Positions 53,815-62,607 of a stretch of 64,000 nt of DNA are shown in pieces; positions within the stretch are counted from its first letter, which is position 1, and each line of letters opens with the position of its first letter. This DNA is from Termitidicoccus mucosus (GTDB taxonomy: Bacteria; Verrucomicrobiota; Verrucomicrobiia; Opitutales; Opitutaceae), in the NCBI RefSeq assembly GCF_038725785.1, contig NZ_CP109796.1:1240001-1304000 (forward strand). Reading direction: 5' to 3'. A program made the translations under genes and the position numbers. The notes below the pieces were generated by a model. That model was given only the letters and a program-made list of their open reading frames with translations. It was not told the DNA's origin and did no database searches.

Positions 53815-54552
53815 TCAGGGACGTTGGGCGGTGAGGCGCAGGACGATGGGACTGGGCATATCAGCGGGCGGCGGTTCACGCAGGGTGAGACCGGTGAGAA
53901 TTTCCTTTTCGATAATCGTATCCAGTTCACGGCTGCCGGTCGTCCCATTCAGCCGCGCCGCGCGGATGCGTCCGGCCTCGTCGGGCCAGATGCGCACCGT
54001 CACCCTCAGGTCAGCCACGCGGGTTTTGTCGTTTTTGCGCAATGCGTCGGCGATGGCGTTCTGCACTTGGGCGGCATACCAACCCCAGCGACTCCCGCCC
54101 CGGCCGGAACCGGCGCCCACGCCGGAGCCGCCGATGATCGAACCGCCGCCGCGACCGACCAGGCCGAACCCGTCCGGCGGGCCGTCGCCCTGGATGTTGG
54201 TGCCCATCGGCGCGGCGTCCTCGCCCGCGGGCTGCGGAGTCTCGGCGGGGCGTTCCTGCGGCTCGTCCGCCGCAACCGGCTCCTGCTCGATCATCTGCTG
54301 GTCCGGCGTTTCGGGCCGCTGGATTTCCTCGGGCTTTTGCGGCGGAGGCGGCGGTGGTGGTGGCGGCAGCGCCACCCGCACCATGGAAAACTCCTGCGGC
54401 TTGGGCGGCGGCGGCTTCGGTCCCGAGGCGGTCGAGACCAGCCACCAGGCGATGCCGCCGCCGGCCACCAGGCACAGCCCCAGCACCAGCCCGTAGCTGC
54501 GGAAAAATCCCGGCTCCTGCTCGTCGCGGTCGTTGAATGGATCGGTGGCCAT
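53815..54552 (-). CDS. TonB-like energy transducer
   Basis: A 245-residue inner-membrane protein from the ATG at 54552 (MATDPFNDRDEQEPGFF). It has one membrane helix (YGLVLGLCLVAGGGIAWWLV, about 20-39) and a strong Pro-rich periplasmic spacer (about 47-80, with a run of ten prolines). A Gly-rich stretch follows, then a C-terminal TonB-type domain (LRVTVRIWPDEAGRIRAARL, ELDTIIEKEILTGL). It would carry energy from ExbB/ExbD to the outer membrane. The start is four bases after the ExbD stop. It is probably dedicated to this system. Confidence 0.87.
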   Translation of the reverse strand: MATDPFNDRDEQEPGFFRSYGLVLGLCLVAGGGIAWWLVSTASGPKPPPPKPQEFSMVRVALPPPPPPPPPQKPEEIQRPETPDQQMIEQEPVAADEPQERPAETPQPAGEDAAPMGTNIQGDGPPDGFGLVGRGGGSIIGGSGVGAGSGRGGSRWGWYAAQVQNAIADALRKNDKTRVADLRVTVRIWPDEAGRIRAARLNGTTGSRELDTIIEKEILTGLTLREPPPADMPSPIVLRLTAQRP

Positions 54553-54556
54553 GGGC

Positions 54557-54958
54557 TTACTTTCCTTTGGTCGCCAGGCCGACCTGCGAAATGCCGACGC
54601 GGCCGAGCACATCGAGCACGTCCATCACGCCCTGGTAGTGCGTCAGGCTGTCCCCGCGCACCACCACCGGAAATTCCGGCGTGAGCGACTTCTGTGAATT
54701 GAGCCGCTGCTCCAGTTCCGTCAGCGTCACCGGGACGGTGTCCAGAAACACACGACCCTCGTTGTTCACCGTGATCGCCTTGGTCTTCGGCTTGGCCAGG
54801 CTCACCGGCGTGTTGCTCGAACGCGGCAGGTTCACCTTCGTGCCCGCCACCGAGGCCGTGCACATGAGGATAAAAATCACCAGCAGCACATACGCCAGAT
54901 CCAGCATCGGCGTGATGTTGATCTCGTCGTAAGGTTTGTCTTCGTTCTGAACGGTCAT
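54557..54958 (-). CDS. exbD: ExbD/TolR-family biopolymer transport protein
   Basis: A 133-residue inner-membrane protein with a single N-terminal membrane helix (DLAYVLLVIFILMCTASVAG) that carries the essential membrane Asp20 in INITPMLDLAY. The periplasmic domain follows (TKAITVNNEGRVFLDTVPVT, VVVRGDSLTHYQGVMDVLDV). With ExbB it forms the proton channel that drives TonB. It lies 63 bp downstream of the ExbB gene and four bases before the TonB-like gene. Confidence 0.94.
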   Translation of the reverse strand: MTVQNEDKPYDEINITPMLDLAYVLLVIFILMCTASVAGTKVNLPRSSNTPVSLAKPKTKAITVNNEGRVFLDTVPVTLTELEQRLNSQKSLTPEFPVVVRGDSLTHYQGVMDVLDVLGRVGISQVGLATKGK

Positions 54959-55021
54959 GGTGTGCGCTCCGCTAATGAAAAATTAAGAATGTAGAATTAA
55001 GAATGGGCCGGAGGAGATGGC

Positions 55022-56893
55022 TCAGGAGTCGGCACCGGTCAGGCGGGCTTTTTCCGAGGCGCGCTTGGGGTAAAACTCGGCCGCCTTGGTGATGAATTCG
55101 TCCACGAAAACCTGCATGTCCGCGGTCACGTCCTTGACCCGCGTCAGCAGGTAGTTGTAGCCGAACAGCGCGGGAATCGCCACCGCCAGCCCAGCCACCG
55201 TCGCAAGCAGCGCCGCCGCGATGCCCGGCGCGATGGCGTTCACGTTGACGTCACCGGCCAGCGCCACCGCCGCGAAGGTGATCATCACCCCGATCACCGT
55301 GCCGAGCAGCCCGAGGAACGGCCCGCCGGAAATGGCGATGGTCAGGAGCACCATCTGCTTGTTGAGGCGCTGCTGTTCGCGCACCCGTCCGCCGTCCATG
55401 CTCGCCGTGATCGCCTTGATCGCGTGCGCCGAAAGGGTCTTGTCCTCGCTCCTTTTCGACTCCGAAAGCCGTTTTCTGATCTCCTCGGCGCCGATGTGAT
55501 AAAGCCGGTACAGCGGCGCGCGCTTGATCAGCCGCTCCTCCGCCTCCGTCACGGCCAGCGCGGGGCCGGCCCGGTCCAGCACCGTCATGTCCGAGGCCAC
55601 CCGCTCGTTGAACAATTTCAGAAAACGCTCGTTGCCTTTGCGCACCGCGGACAAATAGCCGTTCTTCGCCGCCATCACCGCCAGGCTGATCGCGCTCATC
55701 ACCGCAAGGACGACAATGACCACCCAGCCGTCCACCGTCAGGTTCTGGATGATCACCGTGAAGTAGCCGGCGTGCCCTCCGGCGCCTGCGCCGCCGCCGG
55801 AAACTTCTTCCTCGGAAAAGAGCACGCTGCGGGCACCCGATTCACCGCCCTGCGTGGCCGCGAGGAATTTTATGAAACCGGCCGGACGCGCGGCGCGGGC
55901 AAGCTGGAACTCGACCAGTTCGCCGGCGAAGCCGGAGGTCACCGGCGCATCGGGTGCGGCGCGGTCGCCGCCGAGGAAGGACGGTGTATTGAGTACTGGG
56001 ATACCGGATGAGAGCGCGGCATAGGTGTTGCCGTTGACATAAAGCGTGAGGCGGGCGCCCTCGGCCACCACCGCGAGGTGTTGCCAGATGTTCTGCGCGA
56101 GCGGCGCGCCGGCGGGCGTGCGCACGGTATTGCCGCCCACGGTAATCTCCACGAAGGGCACGCCCTGGTCGGAGCCGACCAGGAAGGCGGTTTGCGGACC
56201 GGCGCGGCGGCTGTAAATCACCGAACGTCCGGAAAGGCTGGCGGGCTTGACCCACGCCGACCAGGTGAGGGGGGCGTTCGCCGCCCAGGCCAGCGAAGGC
56301 GTGGCGGGCACCGTGACTGCCGAGTTGCCGTCGAAGCGCAGCCCCGCGCCGATCAAGGTCCCCTCGGCGGGAATGCCGGCGTTGAGCGCATGGTTTTCAT
56401 TGCCCGAATAATCCCGCGCCGGCTGCCCGCGCTCCCCGAAATGCCAGGCCAGGGTCGTGTCCGCATCGAAGGTGCCCTGGGCATTCTCGACGGAGGGCGC
56501 GGCCGGATTGGCGTAATACAGCCAGACCGCCGTCTGCGCACCTGTTTTGATTTCCGGGACGCGCACCCAGACAAACGCCTCGCCCAGCAGCGAATCGTAT
56601 TGCGCGATGTGATGCGGCAGCACCGTCCTGTCGTCCTCGGACACGAAGCGGATGTCTCCGCCGTCGCCGCGCGCGCGGTCGAACTGGAAATTGCCCACGT
56701 GCAGCCGCACCAGCACCGGCGCGCCTCCCATCGGATCGGCCACCGCGGCGCCGGACGGCGTGGTGTCCACCGTGAGTTTTTTCCGCAGCGTCCACTCGCC
56801 ATTCCACCAGGCATGGGCCACGCCGGGCAGACCCGCGAGGGCCACCAGGGCGAGCAGCGCGTTTTTGAACCAGAATCGGGTCGGTCGTTTCAT
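55022..56893 (-). CDS. ExbB/TolQ proton-channel protein fused to DUF2341 and LamG domains
   Basis: A 623-residue protein, well over twice a normal ExbB (~240). A signal peptide ends near GVAHAWWNGEW; the following ~100 residues match DUF2341 (WTLRKKLTVDT, VLVRLHVGNF, TAVWLYYAN), then a LamG-type domain (about 140-345; YSGNENHALNAG, LTWSAWVKPASLSG, WQHLAVVAEG). A Gly-rich linker leads to membrane helix 1 (VDGWVVIVVLAVMSAISLAV) and the MotA/TolQ/ExbB core (ISGGPFLGLLGTVIGVMITF, AIAPGIAAALLATVAGLAVA). The sensor-like domains would face the periplasm. It probably energises exoprotein handling and might bind carbohydrate there. Confidence 0.92.
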   Translation of the reverse strand: MKRPTRFWFKNALLALVALAGLPGVAHAWWNGEWTLRKKLTVDTTPSGAAVADPMGGAPVLVRLHVGNFQFDRARGDGGDIRFVSEDDRTVLPHHIAQYDSLLGEAFVWVRVPEIKTGAQTAVWLYYANPAAPSVENAQGTFDADTTLAWHFGERGQPARDYSGNENHALNAGIPAEGTLIGAGLRFDGNSAVTVPATPSLAWAANAPLTWSAWVKPASLSGRSVIYSRRAGPQTAFLVGSDQGVPFVEITVGGNTVRTPAGAPLAQNIWQHLAVVAEGARLTLYVNGNTYAALSSGIPVLNTPSFLGGDRAAPDAPVTSGFAGELVEFQLARAARPAGFIKFLAATQGGESGARSVLFSEEEVSGGGAGAGGHAGYFTVIIQNLTVDGWVVIVVLAVMSAISLAVMAAKNGYLSAVRKGNERFLKLFNERVASDMTVLDRAGPALAVTEAEERLIKRAPLYRLYHIGAEEIRKRLSESKRSEDKTLSAHAIKAITASMDGGRVREQQRLNKQMVLLTIAISGGPFLGLLGTVIGVMITFAAVALAGDVNVNAIAPGIAAALLATVAGLAVAIPALFGYNYLLTRVKDVTADMQVFVDEFITKAAEFYPKRASEKARLTGADS

Positions 56894-56959
56894 ATTTTAT
56901 TTTTGGTTGTCGCGAAGAGTTTTCGAAAAAAGTGGGAGGTCGCGGATCGGGGAAACCGG

Positions 56960-58573
56960 TCAGAAATCCGCACGCACGCGGAAGGTCAGGCGCGGCTCGT
57001 TGCGCTCGGTCGAGCCCTCGCTGCGCAGAGGCACGCCGAAATCGAGTGTGCCATTGAAGTACTTTTTGAATTGGAAATTCAGTCCCGCACCCACGCTGCC
57101 CAGCAAGAAGCGCGCGTCCTGTTCGGCCAGCGCGCCGCGCAACGCCAGCCCCGCCCAGTCGGTGAAGGCGTACAGGCGGAGCTCATCCAATAATCCCCCG
57201 AAGGTGAGCGGCGGGGTGCGCAGCTCCAGCGTGGCCGCAAAGCCGTTGTCCCCCATCGCCTCGCTTTCGAGGTAGCCGCGCACCGTGCCCAGTCCGCCCG
57301 CCCCGAATTGTTCCGGCGAGATGAGCGGCTGGCCCGCCAGCTGCCCCTGCGCTTTGCCAAAAAGCTGCCAGTTGGAAAAAATCTCGCGCGTCTGCGAAAT
57401 ATCCCCGCGAAAATAAATGTAGCTGCCGTCCGCGCCATAGCGCTTGTTGTCAAACTCCTCCCAGGAGCTGCCCAGCCCGCGGATATGAAAGTTTATACCT
57501 GCGTTGATTTGCGTGATCGCCTTTTTCCCGATGTGCGTAGCCGTCCAGCTCAGCGCCCACGGATAATACGTGATCGGCGTCTGCTGGGCGCTGCCCGCCC
57601 CGGCCACCACCAGGACTTCATCAAAATGCTTGTAATCAAAACCGCCAGACAGGCTGTGGATCCAGGTTTCCGTGCCGGGCAGCGACACGATCGCCTGCAA
57701 GCCGACTATCTCGCCGCGGCCGGTGACGTCGAACGTCCCGAGCGTCGAGACATCGCTGTCCTGCTTCACGCCCTGCACCATCAGCTTCACCGGCGTGTTC
57801 GGCAGCGGCGCCAGGTAGTAGGCCGAAAACACTTTCGCGTCGTCGAGCCGCTCCGGCGCAATCTGGAAACTCAGGCCCAGCGTGTGTTCCTTCATCCAGA
57901 GATTGCCGTAGCTGACCGAACCGTTCAGGCGCAGCGGCTTGGTGTTGGCGCTGTGGCGGTTGTTCAGTTCCAGGCTGCCGTGCAAAGGAAAAGTGTCCTC
58001 CACCGTCAGGTCGATGTCCACCGTGCCCGGCTCCACTCCGGGTTTTAAGGACGGCGTCACCTTCCGGTCCGGCAGCTGGTTGAGCGCGATAATATCACGC
58101 GTCACCCCGTTGAAATCCGGCACCTCGCCCTCCGCGATGGACGGCGCCTTCTCCTTGATCTGGTTGTGGTCGAAATAGCGCGAGCCGCGGATGCGCAGGC
58201 GCCCCACCCTCCCCTCCGTCACCCGGATCACCACCGTGCGGTTCTGCACTTCCTGCTGGGGAATCTGCACCGCCACCGTCTGGTATCCTTTTTCATGATA
58301 CAACTTTTCCACCGCCAGCCGCGCCCCCTCCACGTCGTCGGGCGTGCGCGCCTCCCCCAGCCACGGATACACCGCGCGCTCCACCTCCAGCGGCGTCAAT
58401 TTATGCACGCCCTCCACCCGGTATTCGTAAATGTCGATATACTGCGGCGGTGTGGAGGCCGTCTCGCCGCACAATCCCTGCACCAGCAGCGCGGCCAACG
58501 AGCACAGAAGCGGCAAAATCGGAAATGGATAATTATATCTCGGCTGGAAACTGGAATAGGTCGAAATCTTCAC
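56960..58573 (-). CDS. Two-partner secretion outer-membrane transporter (TpsB, ShlB/FhaC/HecB family)
   Basis: A 537-residue outer-membrane protein. After a signal segment (FPILPLLCSLAALLVQGLCG) come POTRA domains (YIDIYEYRVEGVHKLTPLEV; RVTEGRVGRLRIRGSRYFDH) and a 16-strand-type barrel with the conserved loop-6 motif VRGYLE and the sequence QFGAGGLGTVRGYL. It ends in FRVRADF with terminal Phe. The family exports TpsA proteins such as the one at 36519. It is the first gene of the minus-strand run, divergent from the STN/sigma/FecR genes. Confidence 0.93.
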   Translation of the reverse strand: MKISTYSSFQPRYNYPFPILPLLCSLAALLVQGLCGETASTPPQYIDIYEYRVEGVHKLTPLEVERAVYPWLGEARTPDDVEGARLAVEKLYHEKGYQTVAVQIPQQEVQNRTVVIRVTEGRVGRLRIRGSRYFDHNQIKEKAPSIAEGEVPDFNGVTRDIIALNQLPDRKVTPSLKPGVEPGTVDIDLTVEDTFPLHGSLELNNRHSANTKPLRLNGSVSYGNLWMKEHTLGLSFQIAPERLDDAKVFSAYYLAPLPNTPVKLMVQGVKQDSDVSTLGTFDVTGRGEIVGLQAIVSLPGTETWIHSLSGGFDYKHFDEVLVVAGAGSAQQTPITYYPWALSWTATHIGKKAITQINAGINFHIRGLGSSWEEFDNKRYGADGSYIYFRGDISQTREIFSNWQLFGKAQGQLAGQPLISPEQFGAGGLGTVRGYLESEAMGDNGFAATLELRTPPLTFGGLLDELRLYAFTDWAGLALRGALAEQDARFLLGSVGAGLNFQFKKYFNGTLDFGVPLRSEGSTERNEPRLTFRVRADF

Positions 58574-59012
58574 AAAAAATTAAGTATGAAATCGGACTCT
58601 CGTCCAAAAATGTATGTTTTGAGAATGGGATGGCCCCTTCCCGAGTTGCACTGGAATAATGGTTTTGTCTGGTCGGTTGATTTAAGGAGGGAACGAGGAA
58701 TAGCTCGTTCATGTATAGGTTGCGACTTCGGCCCCGATACTACCATCCGCCAAGGTTACGTTTTCGTCACGAACACACCCCGGACGTCCTTTTTCGCTGC
58801 TTTACTCCGCCAACTGTGTTTTAAGACATGATATATCTCCAGCTTCAGAGGGAAAATAAGATGTGCCTCCCATGAATCCATCCGAGGTCGCAAACCTCTT
58901 CAGCCATTCACAATCAGATGCGAAATTCGGTTCGAAACCTTCCGCCATACTTTCTTTCAATTTGCTGATTCAGATGGTCTTTTCTCAGGTCAAATCCACC
59001 GCCTCTCCTCCG
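58574..59012. promoter_or_regulatory. Divergent control region between transporter and STN gene
   Basis: This 439-bp stretch separates the minus-strand secretion operon from the plus-strand signalling genes and must hold both promoters. A perfect 7-bp inverted repeat (GAACGAG 58691-58697, CTCGTTC 58704-58710) is present, and the bases GGAAC at 58690-58694 match the -35 element typical of ECF promoters, but no clear -10 was found. If the STN gene starts at 58872, its first 141 bases occupy the end of this stretch. Confidence 0.4.
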
Positions 59013-59414
59013 ATGCCGGGAGGCAAAACATTCCTGATCGCCTGCCTTTTCGCGTATGCCAGCGCCAGCGTCTTCGCCGCCCAGGAGCCGGACTATTTCT
59101 CCGATCCGATCTTGGCGCGGACCCGGGTAAACATCGCCTCCACACAGGTGAGTCCAACTGCCTTGGGAGATATTCTTGCACTCATCGAGAAGCAAACCGG
59201 CATCGAACTCATCTACCTGGACAAGCGCATTCCGCTGACTGACCGGATTCTCGTGGAGTCCGACGCCAACGTCAGTCTCGCGCATCTCCTCTCCTCGATC
59301 ACGACGTTAACCGGGGTCACCTTTGCCCGCCATGATCGGAAGATGGTCGTTCGCATTCCGATGAAAGCGGAAGCGAAGATCCGAATAACGAAAAACCTGT
59401 TGACCGACAAATGA
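59013..59414 (+). CDS. Free-standing STN-domain (VreA-like) periplasmic signalling protein
   Basis: A 133-residue exported protein from the ATG at 59013, which begins a signal peptide (MPGGKTFLIACLFAYASASV); ATG 58872 or GTG 58863 would add 47-50 residues. The mature part is a secretin/TonB short N-terminal (STN) domain: RVNIASTQVSPTALGDILAL, IEKQTGIELIYLDKRI, then LLSSITTLTGVTFARHDRKM. No plug or barrel follows. In the P. aeruginosa PUMA3 system VreA is likewise a receptor-like protein without the barrel. It precedes the sigma-factor gene by 43 bp, so it is probably the input of that pathway. Confidence 0.82.
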   Translation: MPGGKTFLIACLFAYASASVFAAQEPDYFSDPILARTRVNIASTQVSPTALGDILALIEKQTGIELIYLDKRIPLTDRILVESDANVSLAHLLSSITTLTGVTFARHDRKMVVRIPMKAEAKIRITKNLLTDK

Positions 59415-59457
59415 CACCCGCCCTGTTTTCTTTCCACACTCCCAGACCAGACACATC

Positions 59458-60060
59458 ATGGACCAAGAAACCATTCCGGACGAAAATCTGGTAGAACGCA
59501 TCCGCAACGACGATGAAACTGCGTTGCTCGCCCTCATGCGCAAATACTACGTGCATCTTTGCAAACTTTCGCAATCGTTGCTCCGTCGCAGTGACCTCAG
59601 CGAAGATGCCGTGTCAAAGGTGTTCATCAGCTTTTGGCAGCGCCGGAAGCAAATCGTGCTAACCTCTGGAGCCCGCGCGTATCTCTTCAGTGCCGTGGCC
59701 CGGCAATCTTTGTATTTGCTTTCCCGGCACGCCCGCGGAACGACGCCGGTGCCCTTGGCTGAAGTGCCTGAAACCAGTCTCGTCGAGCCCAACAAGGCAG
59801 ATAGCGAACTGCACTACCGCGAATGCCTGAACGAAATCGAAAACCTTCTTCAAGCCATGCCTTCAAAACGCAGGGAAATCTTCAAACTGTGCCGCCTCGA
59901 AAATCTGCGCTACCGAGAAGTGGCGTCGCGCCTTGGATTATCCGAGCATACCGTTCGCAACCAGATGATGAAAGCGAACGAACAAATCGGAATTGCCCTG
60001 CCCAGATTTCGCAACTGGCTCCGAAACATACCTGATTCGGAAAACCCAACCGCCTCTTGA
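59458..60060 (+). CDS. ECF-type RNA polymerase sigma factor
   Basis: A 200-residue sigma-70 family protein. Region 2 spans about 12-85 (LVERIRNDDETALLALMRKY, SEDAVSKVFISFWQRR, ARAYLFSAVARQSLYLLSRH) and region 4 about 120-180 (AMPSKRREIFKLCRLENLRY, REVASRLGLSEHTVRNQMMK). The two are joined by a linker without region 3, the ECF layout. The anti-sigma FecR follows 77 bp downstream. Likely targets are the divergent secretion operon and its own operon. Confidence 0.94.
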   Translation: MDQETIPDENLVERIRNDDETALLALMRKYYVHLCKLSQSLLRRSDLSEDAVSKVFISFWQRRKQIVLTSGARAYLFSAVARQSLYLLSRHARGTTPVPLAEVPETSLVEPNKADSELHYRECLNEIENLLQAMPSKRREIFKLCRLENLRYREVASRLGLSEHTVRNQMMKANEQIGIALPRFRNWLRNIPDSENPTAS

Positions 60061-60137
60061 AATTTTTTTGCGAACACTGCCTTCGCACGTAGTAGTTTTC
60101 CCCTGTTTTTCCCTACCTATATTAGACACCTTTGAAA

Positions 60138-61307
60138 ATGCTCCCTGTAGACAACGAAAGAGCGGCCTTTTATTCCTTGGCCATGCGATACCTGCTCGGT
60201 GAAACCACGAGCGACGAGCGTGAACGACTGGTTGCATTGCTACAGCAACCCGATTGCCAAAAAATGTTTGAAGACATGGATGCGGCATGGCGCGAAGACC
60301 CGAAAAACTGGAAGGAAGGCTTCGATCTGGATGGCGCCGGCCGGAAGGTCTTGGATTCCATCAACCAAAAATGTATCGGGAGCCCGACTTCTCCTTCCGC
60401 TGCCGATGCATCAGAGCACGAGGCTTCAAGGGCGCCAAGCCCAACGTCAGGCTTCTCCTTGTGGAGGAAGTTATTTGGGAAACGTTATTGGAGCCCGGGC
60501 ATCTGGATGGGACTGACCGCCACTACCGCCGTCCTCGCACTGACGATCGGGCTCGTGAGCCTTTCACGCCAAACCCCGCCTTCCGCCATGGGCAATGAGG
60601 CGTCCAATATCTGGATCGAACAAACCAATGGCATTGGCGAACGCCTCATGTTGACCTTGGACGAGGGGACTAAGATCACCCTCAACGCGGGAAGCACGCT
60701 CCAGTATCCCAAAACGTTTTCAGCCAAAAGCCGGGTCGTGCGCCTTTCCGGCGAAGCCTTTTTCAATGTCTCCCATGACCAAGCCCGCCCGTTCATCGTT
60801 GAAACCTCGACCCTGCGCATTACGGTTTTGGGCACCCGCTTCAATGTCAAGGCATTCCCGGACGGCACCATAGCCCAAGTGATGCTTGTCCAAGGCAAGG
60901 TCGAAGTCACGCCCATCGCAAATTCGGCTATCTCCGCAGTTGAGACGAAACCGGTCACGCTCAGTTCAGGCATGCAATACACCTTGGTTCCCGCCACCCA
61001 ATCCGAGCAAGTGGCGCCAGTCGCCGATGAAGCGGCCATGGGATGGATGTCGGACAAAATTGTCTGGAACCGGGAACCCTTGCCCGACGCTATGCGCGAA
61101 CTGGAAAGGCGTTATGGCATCACCGTGGAAATGAACGATACCCGCCTTGCAAACGAAACGGTGACCGGGCGCTTTCAATCCGAATCCATCCAGAATATCT
61201 TCAAGCTGCTGGCTGCAACTGGAGGCATCGATTACCGGATAGACAAAAACAACGGCAAGGTGGATCACGTGACCCTCTGGTATGTAAGCGAAAAAGACGG
61301 ACCATGA
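60138..61307 (+). CDS. FecR-type anti-sigma factor / sigma regulator
   Basis: A 389-residue inner-membrane protein from the ATG at 60138 (a TTG at 60132 is also in frame). A cytoplasmic N-terminal region (FYSLAMRYLLGETTSDERER) is followed by one membrane helix (MGLTATTAVLALTIGLVSLS) and a periplasmic FecR domain (LTLDEGTKITLNAGSTLQYP, GEAFFNVSHDQARPFIVETS, ITVLGTRFNVKAFPDG). The C terminus matches DUF4974 (LPDAMRELERRYGITVEM, ESIQNIFKLLAATGGIDYRI), common in Bacteroidetes-type regulators. It would hold the sigma factor until signalled by the STN protein or receptor. Confidence 0.92.
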   Translation: MLPVDNERAAFYSLAMRYLLGETTSDERERLVALLQQPDCQKMFEDMDAAWREDPKNWKEGFDLDGAGRKVLDSINQKCIGSPTSPSAADASEHEASRAPSPTSGFSLWRKLFGKRYWSPGIWMGLTATTAVLALTIGLVSLSRQTPPSAMGNEASNIWIEQTNGIGERLMLTLDEGTKITLNAGSTLQYPKTFSAKSRVVRLSGEAFFNVSHDQARPFIVETSTLRITVLGTRFNVKAFPDGTIAQVMLVQGKVEVTPIANSAISAVETKPVTLSSGMQYTLVPATQSEQVAPVADEAAMGWMSDKIVWNREPLPDAMRELERRYGITVEMNDTRLANETVTGRFQSESIQNIFKLLAATGGIDYRIDKNNGKVDHVTLWYVSEKDGP

Positions 61308-61684
61308 CAGCATTCCTCCCCACGCAAGCACGCGGGAAACGCCGCTCAGCGAGTTTTTTCGCTCGCCCTGACTTCGCCGCCCAGGCCGCGTTGGGCTGCC
61401 TGCTCACGGGCGGCGGCATTTTGCTTCTCCGTGAACTTCGCCAGCGGTTTGAGGATCATGGCGGACGGAGGGAGCGAATGAATGAGCGCGCACGACATAG
61501 CTGCTGCCCAGCTACCGTACCTCTGCAATCGACCGCTGACGATGAGCCGTGTCGACAGCGAGCAGCCGCTCGGTCTCGGTCATCTGCGCGAGGAACTGGA
61601 AATCTCTACCATACGTGTAATCATTGCGCCGAATTGTGGGCTTTGATCAAAACAGCAAACACGTTTAGGACTAAACCCTTTTGA
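61304..61684 (+). pseudogene. Possible receptor-gene remnant after fecR
   Basis: The ATG at 61304 overlaps the FecR stop by four bases and opens a 126-residue frame. The start looks like an export signal (RPDFAAQAALGCLLTGGGIL), but after about residue 60 the composition turns Arg/Cys/Ser-rich without a recognisable domain. In Fec-type loci a TonB-dependent receptor gene usually follows fecR, so this may be the decayed 5' end of one. On the opposite strand a 42-residue frame (61507-61640) also looks coding-like but is unassigned. A 6-bp inverted repeat with a 2-bp gap (GTTTAG/CTAAAC, 61663-61676) lies at the end; nothing else was found to 61750. Confidence 0.35.
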
Positions 61685-61750
61685 ACGGAATGAAACCTAT
61701 AACGCCATGCTTCACGGTTAGTTAAACGGTGGCTTATTCTCCGCCTTCGG

Positions 61751-62590
61751 TTACAGGTAACCGAGGCGTTTGAGGAAATCGGCGGCGGTTTCGGTTGTTT
61801 TTTCCTTCCACTGCGGTTTGTTAAAAAAGCCGTGCGGCTGGCCTTCCACATACGACACTTCAACAGGCGCGCCGAGCGCCTTGCTCTTGTCAACAAACGC
61901 GCTGATTTGCTTGTAGAACCTGTCCGCCGTGCCGTCGATAACCAACGTCGGCGGCATGTCCTTGGTGAGAAGATAGGACGGCGATATCCGCTTCATCACG
62001 GAGGCATCCAGTCCTTCGACCAGTGTGCGGTCGTTGGTTTCCTGACACGCGACGAGGTCCACGACGGGGTTGTATAAAATCATCGCGTTCGGCTTCGGGG
62101 AGATTTTTTTGTCATCACTTTTCGTGCTGATGTCATCGACGAAAAACGTGCACGCGGCGAGATGCCCGCCTGCCGAGCCGCCAGCGGCGACGATGCGGTC
62201 GGGGTCGATGCCGAGCCTGGCGGCGTTGGCGCGCACCCAACGCATTGCGCTGATCGCGTCCTCCACGCATTTATCGGGGAGCACTTGGTCCTTGCTGCGC
62301 ACACGGTAGTCGGCGCGCAGGCAGACAAGTCCGCGCTTGGCGAAATATTCGGCCTGCGCCTTGAACTGGTTCGGCGTGCCCGCGCGCCATCCACCTCCGA
62401 AAAAAAACACGATTGCCGGGCGTTTGTCGGTTGGGTTCCAGTCGTCGGGCGCGTCGATGTGGAGCGCGAGTTCGCGTCCGCCGGCGTTTTTATAAACTTG
62501 CTGCGCGCGCGGTTTCGACGCGGCGAAACCGAGGTGTGACGCGAGGATCGAAAAGGCGAGCGTGACGATTATCTTGAGCAGGGACCTCAT
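61751..62590 (-). CDS. Secreted alpha/beta hydrolase (BD-FAE-like esterase)
   Basis: A 279-residue exported protein from the ATG at 62590 (MRSLLKIIVTLAFSILASHL, signal peptide); the longer frame overlaps the sulfatase stop. The oxyanion region appears as VFFFGGGWRAGT, the nucleophile in AAGGSAGGHLAA, the catalytic Asp in VIDGTADRFYK and the His in GQPHGFFNK. The pattern matches carbohydrate/feruloyl-type esterases of the HGGG class, with FGGG in place of HGGG. It is 17 bp after the sulfatase stop, so the two form an operon acting on decorated polysaccharides. Confidence 0.88.
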   Translation of the reverse strand: MRSLLKIIVTLAFSILASHLGFAASKPRAQQVYKNAGGRELALHIDAPDDWNPTDKRPAIVFFFGGGWRAGTPNQFKAQAEYFAKRGLVCLRADYRVRSKDQVLPDKCVEDAISAMRWVRANAARLGIDPDRIVAAGGSAGGHLAACTFFVDDISTKSDDKKISPKPNAMILYNPVVDLVACQETNDRTLVEGLDASVMKRISPSYLLTKDMPPTLVIDGTADRFYKQISAFVDKSKALGAPVEVSYVEGQPHGFFNKPQWKEKTTETAADFLKRLGYL

Positions 62591-62607
62591 GTTTTTTAGT
62601 GTAGGTT

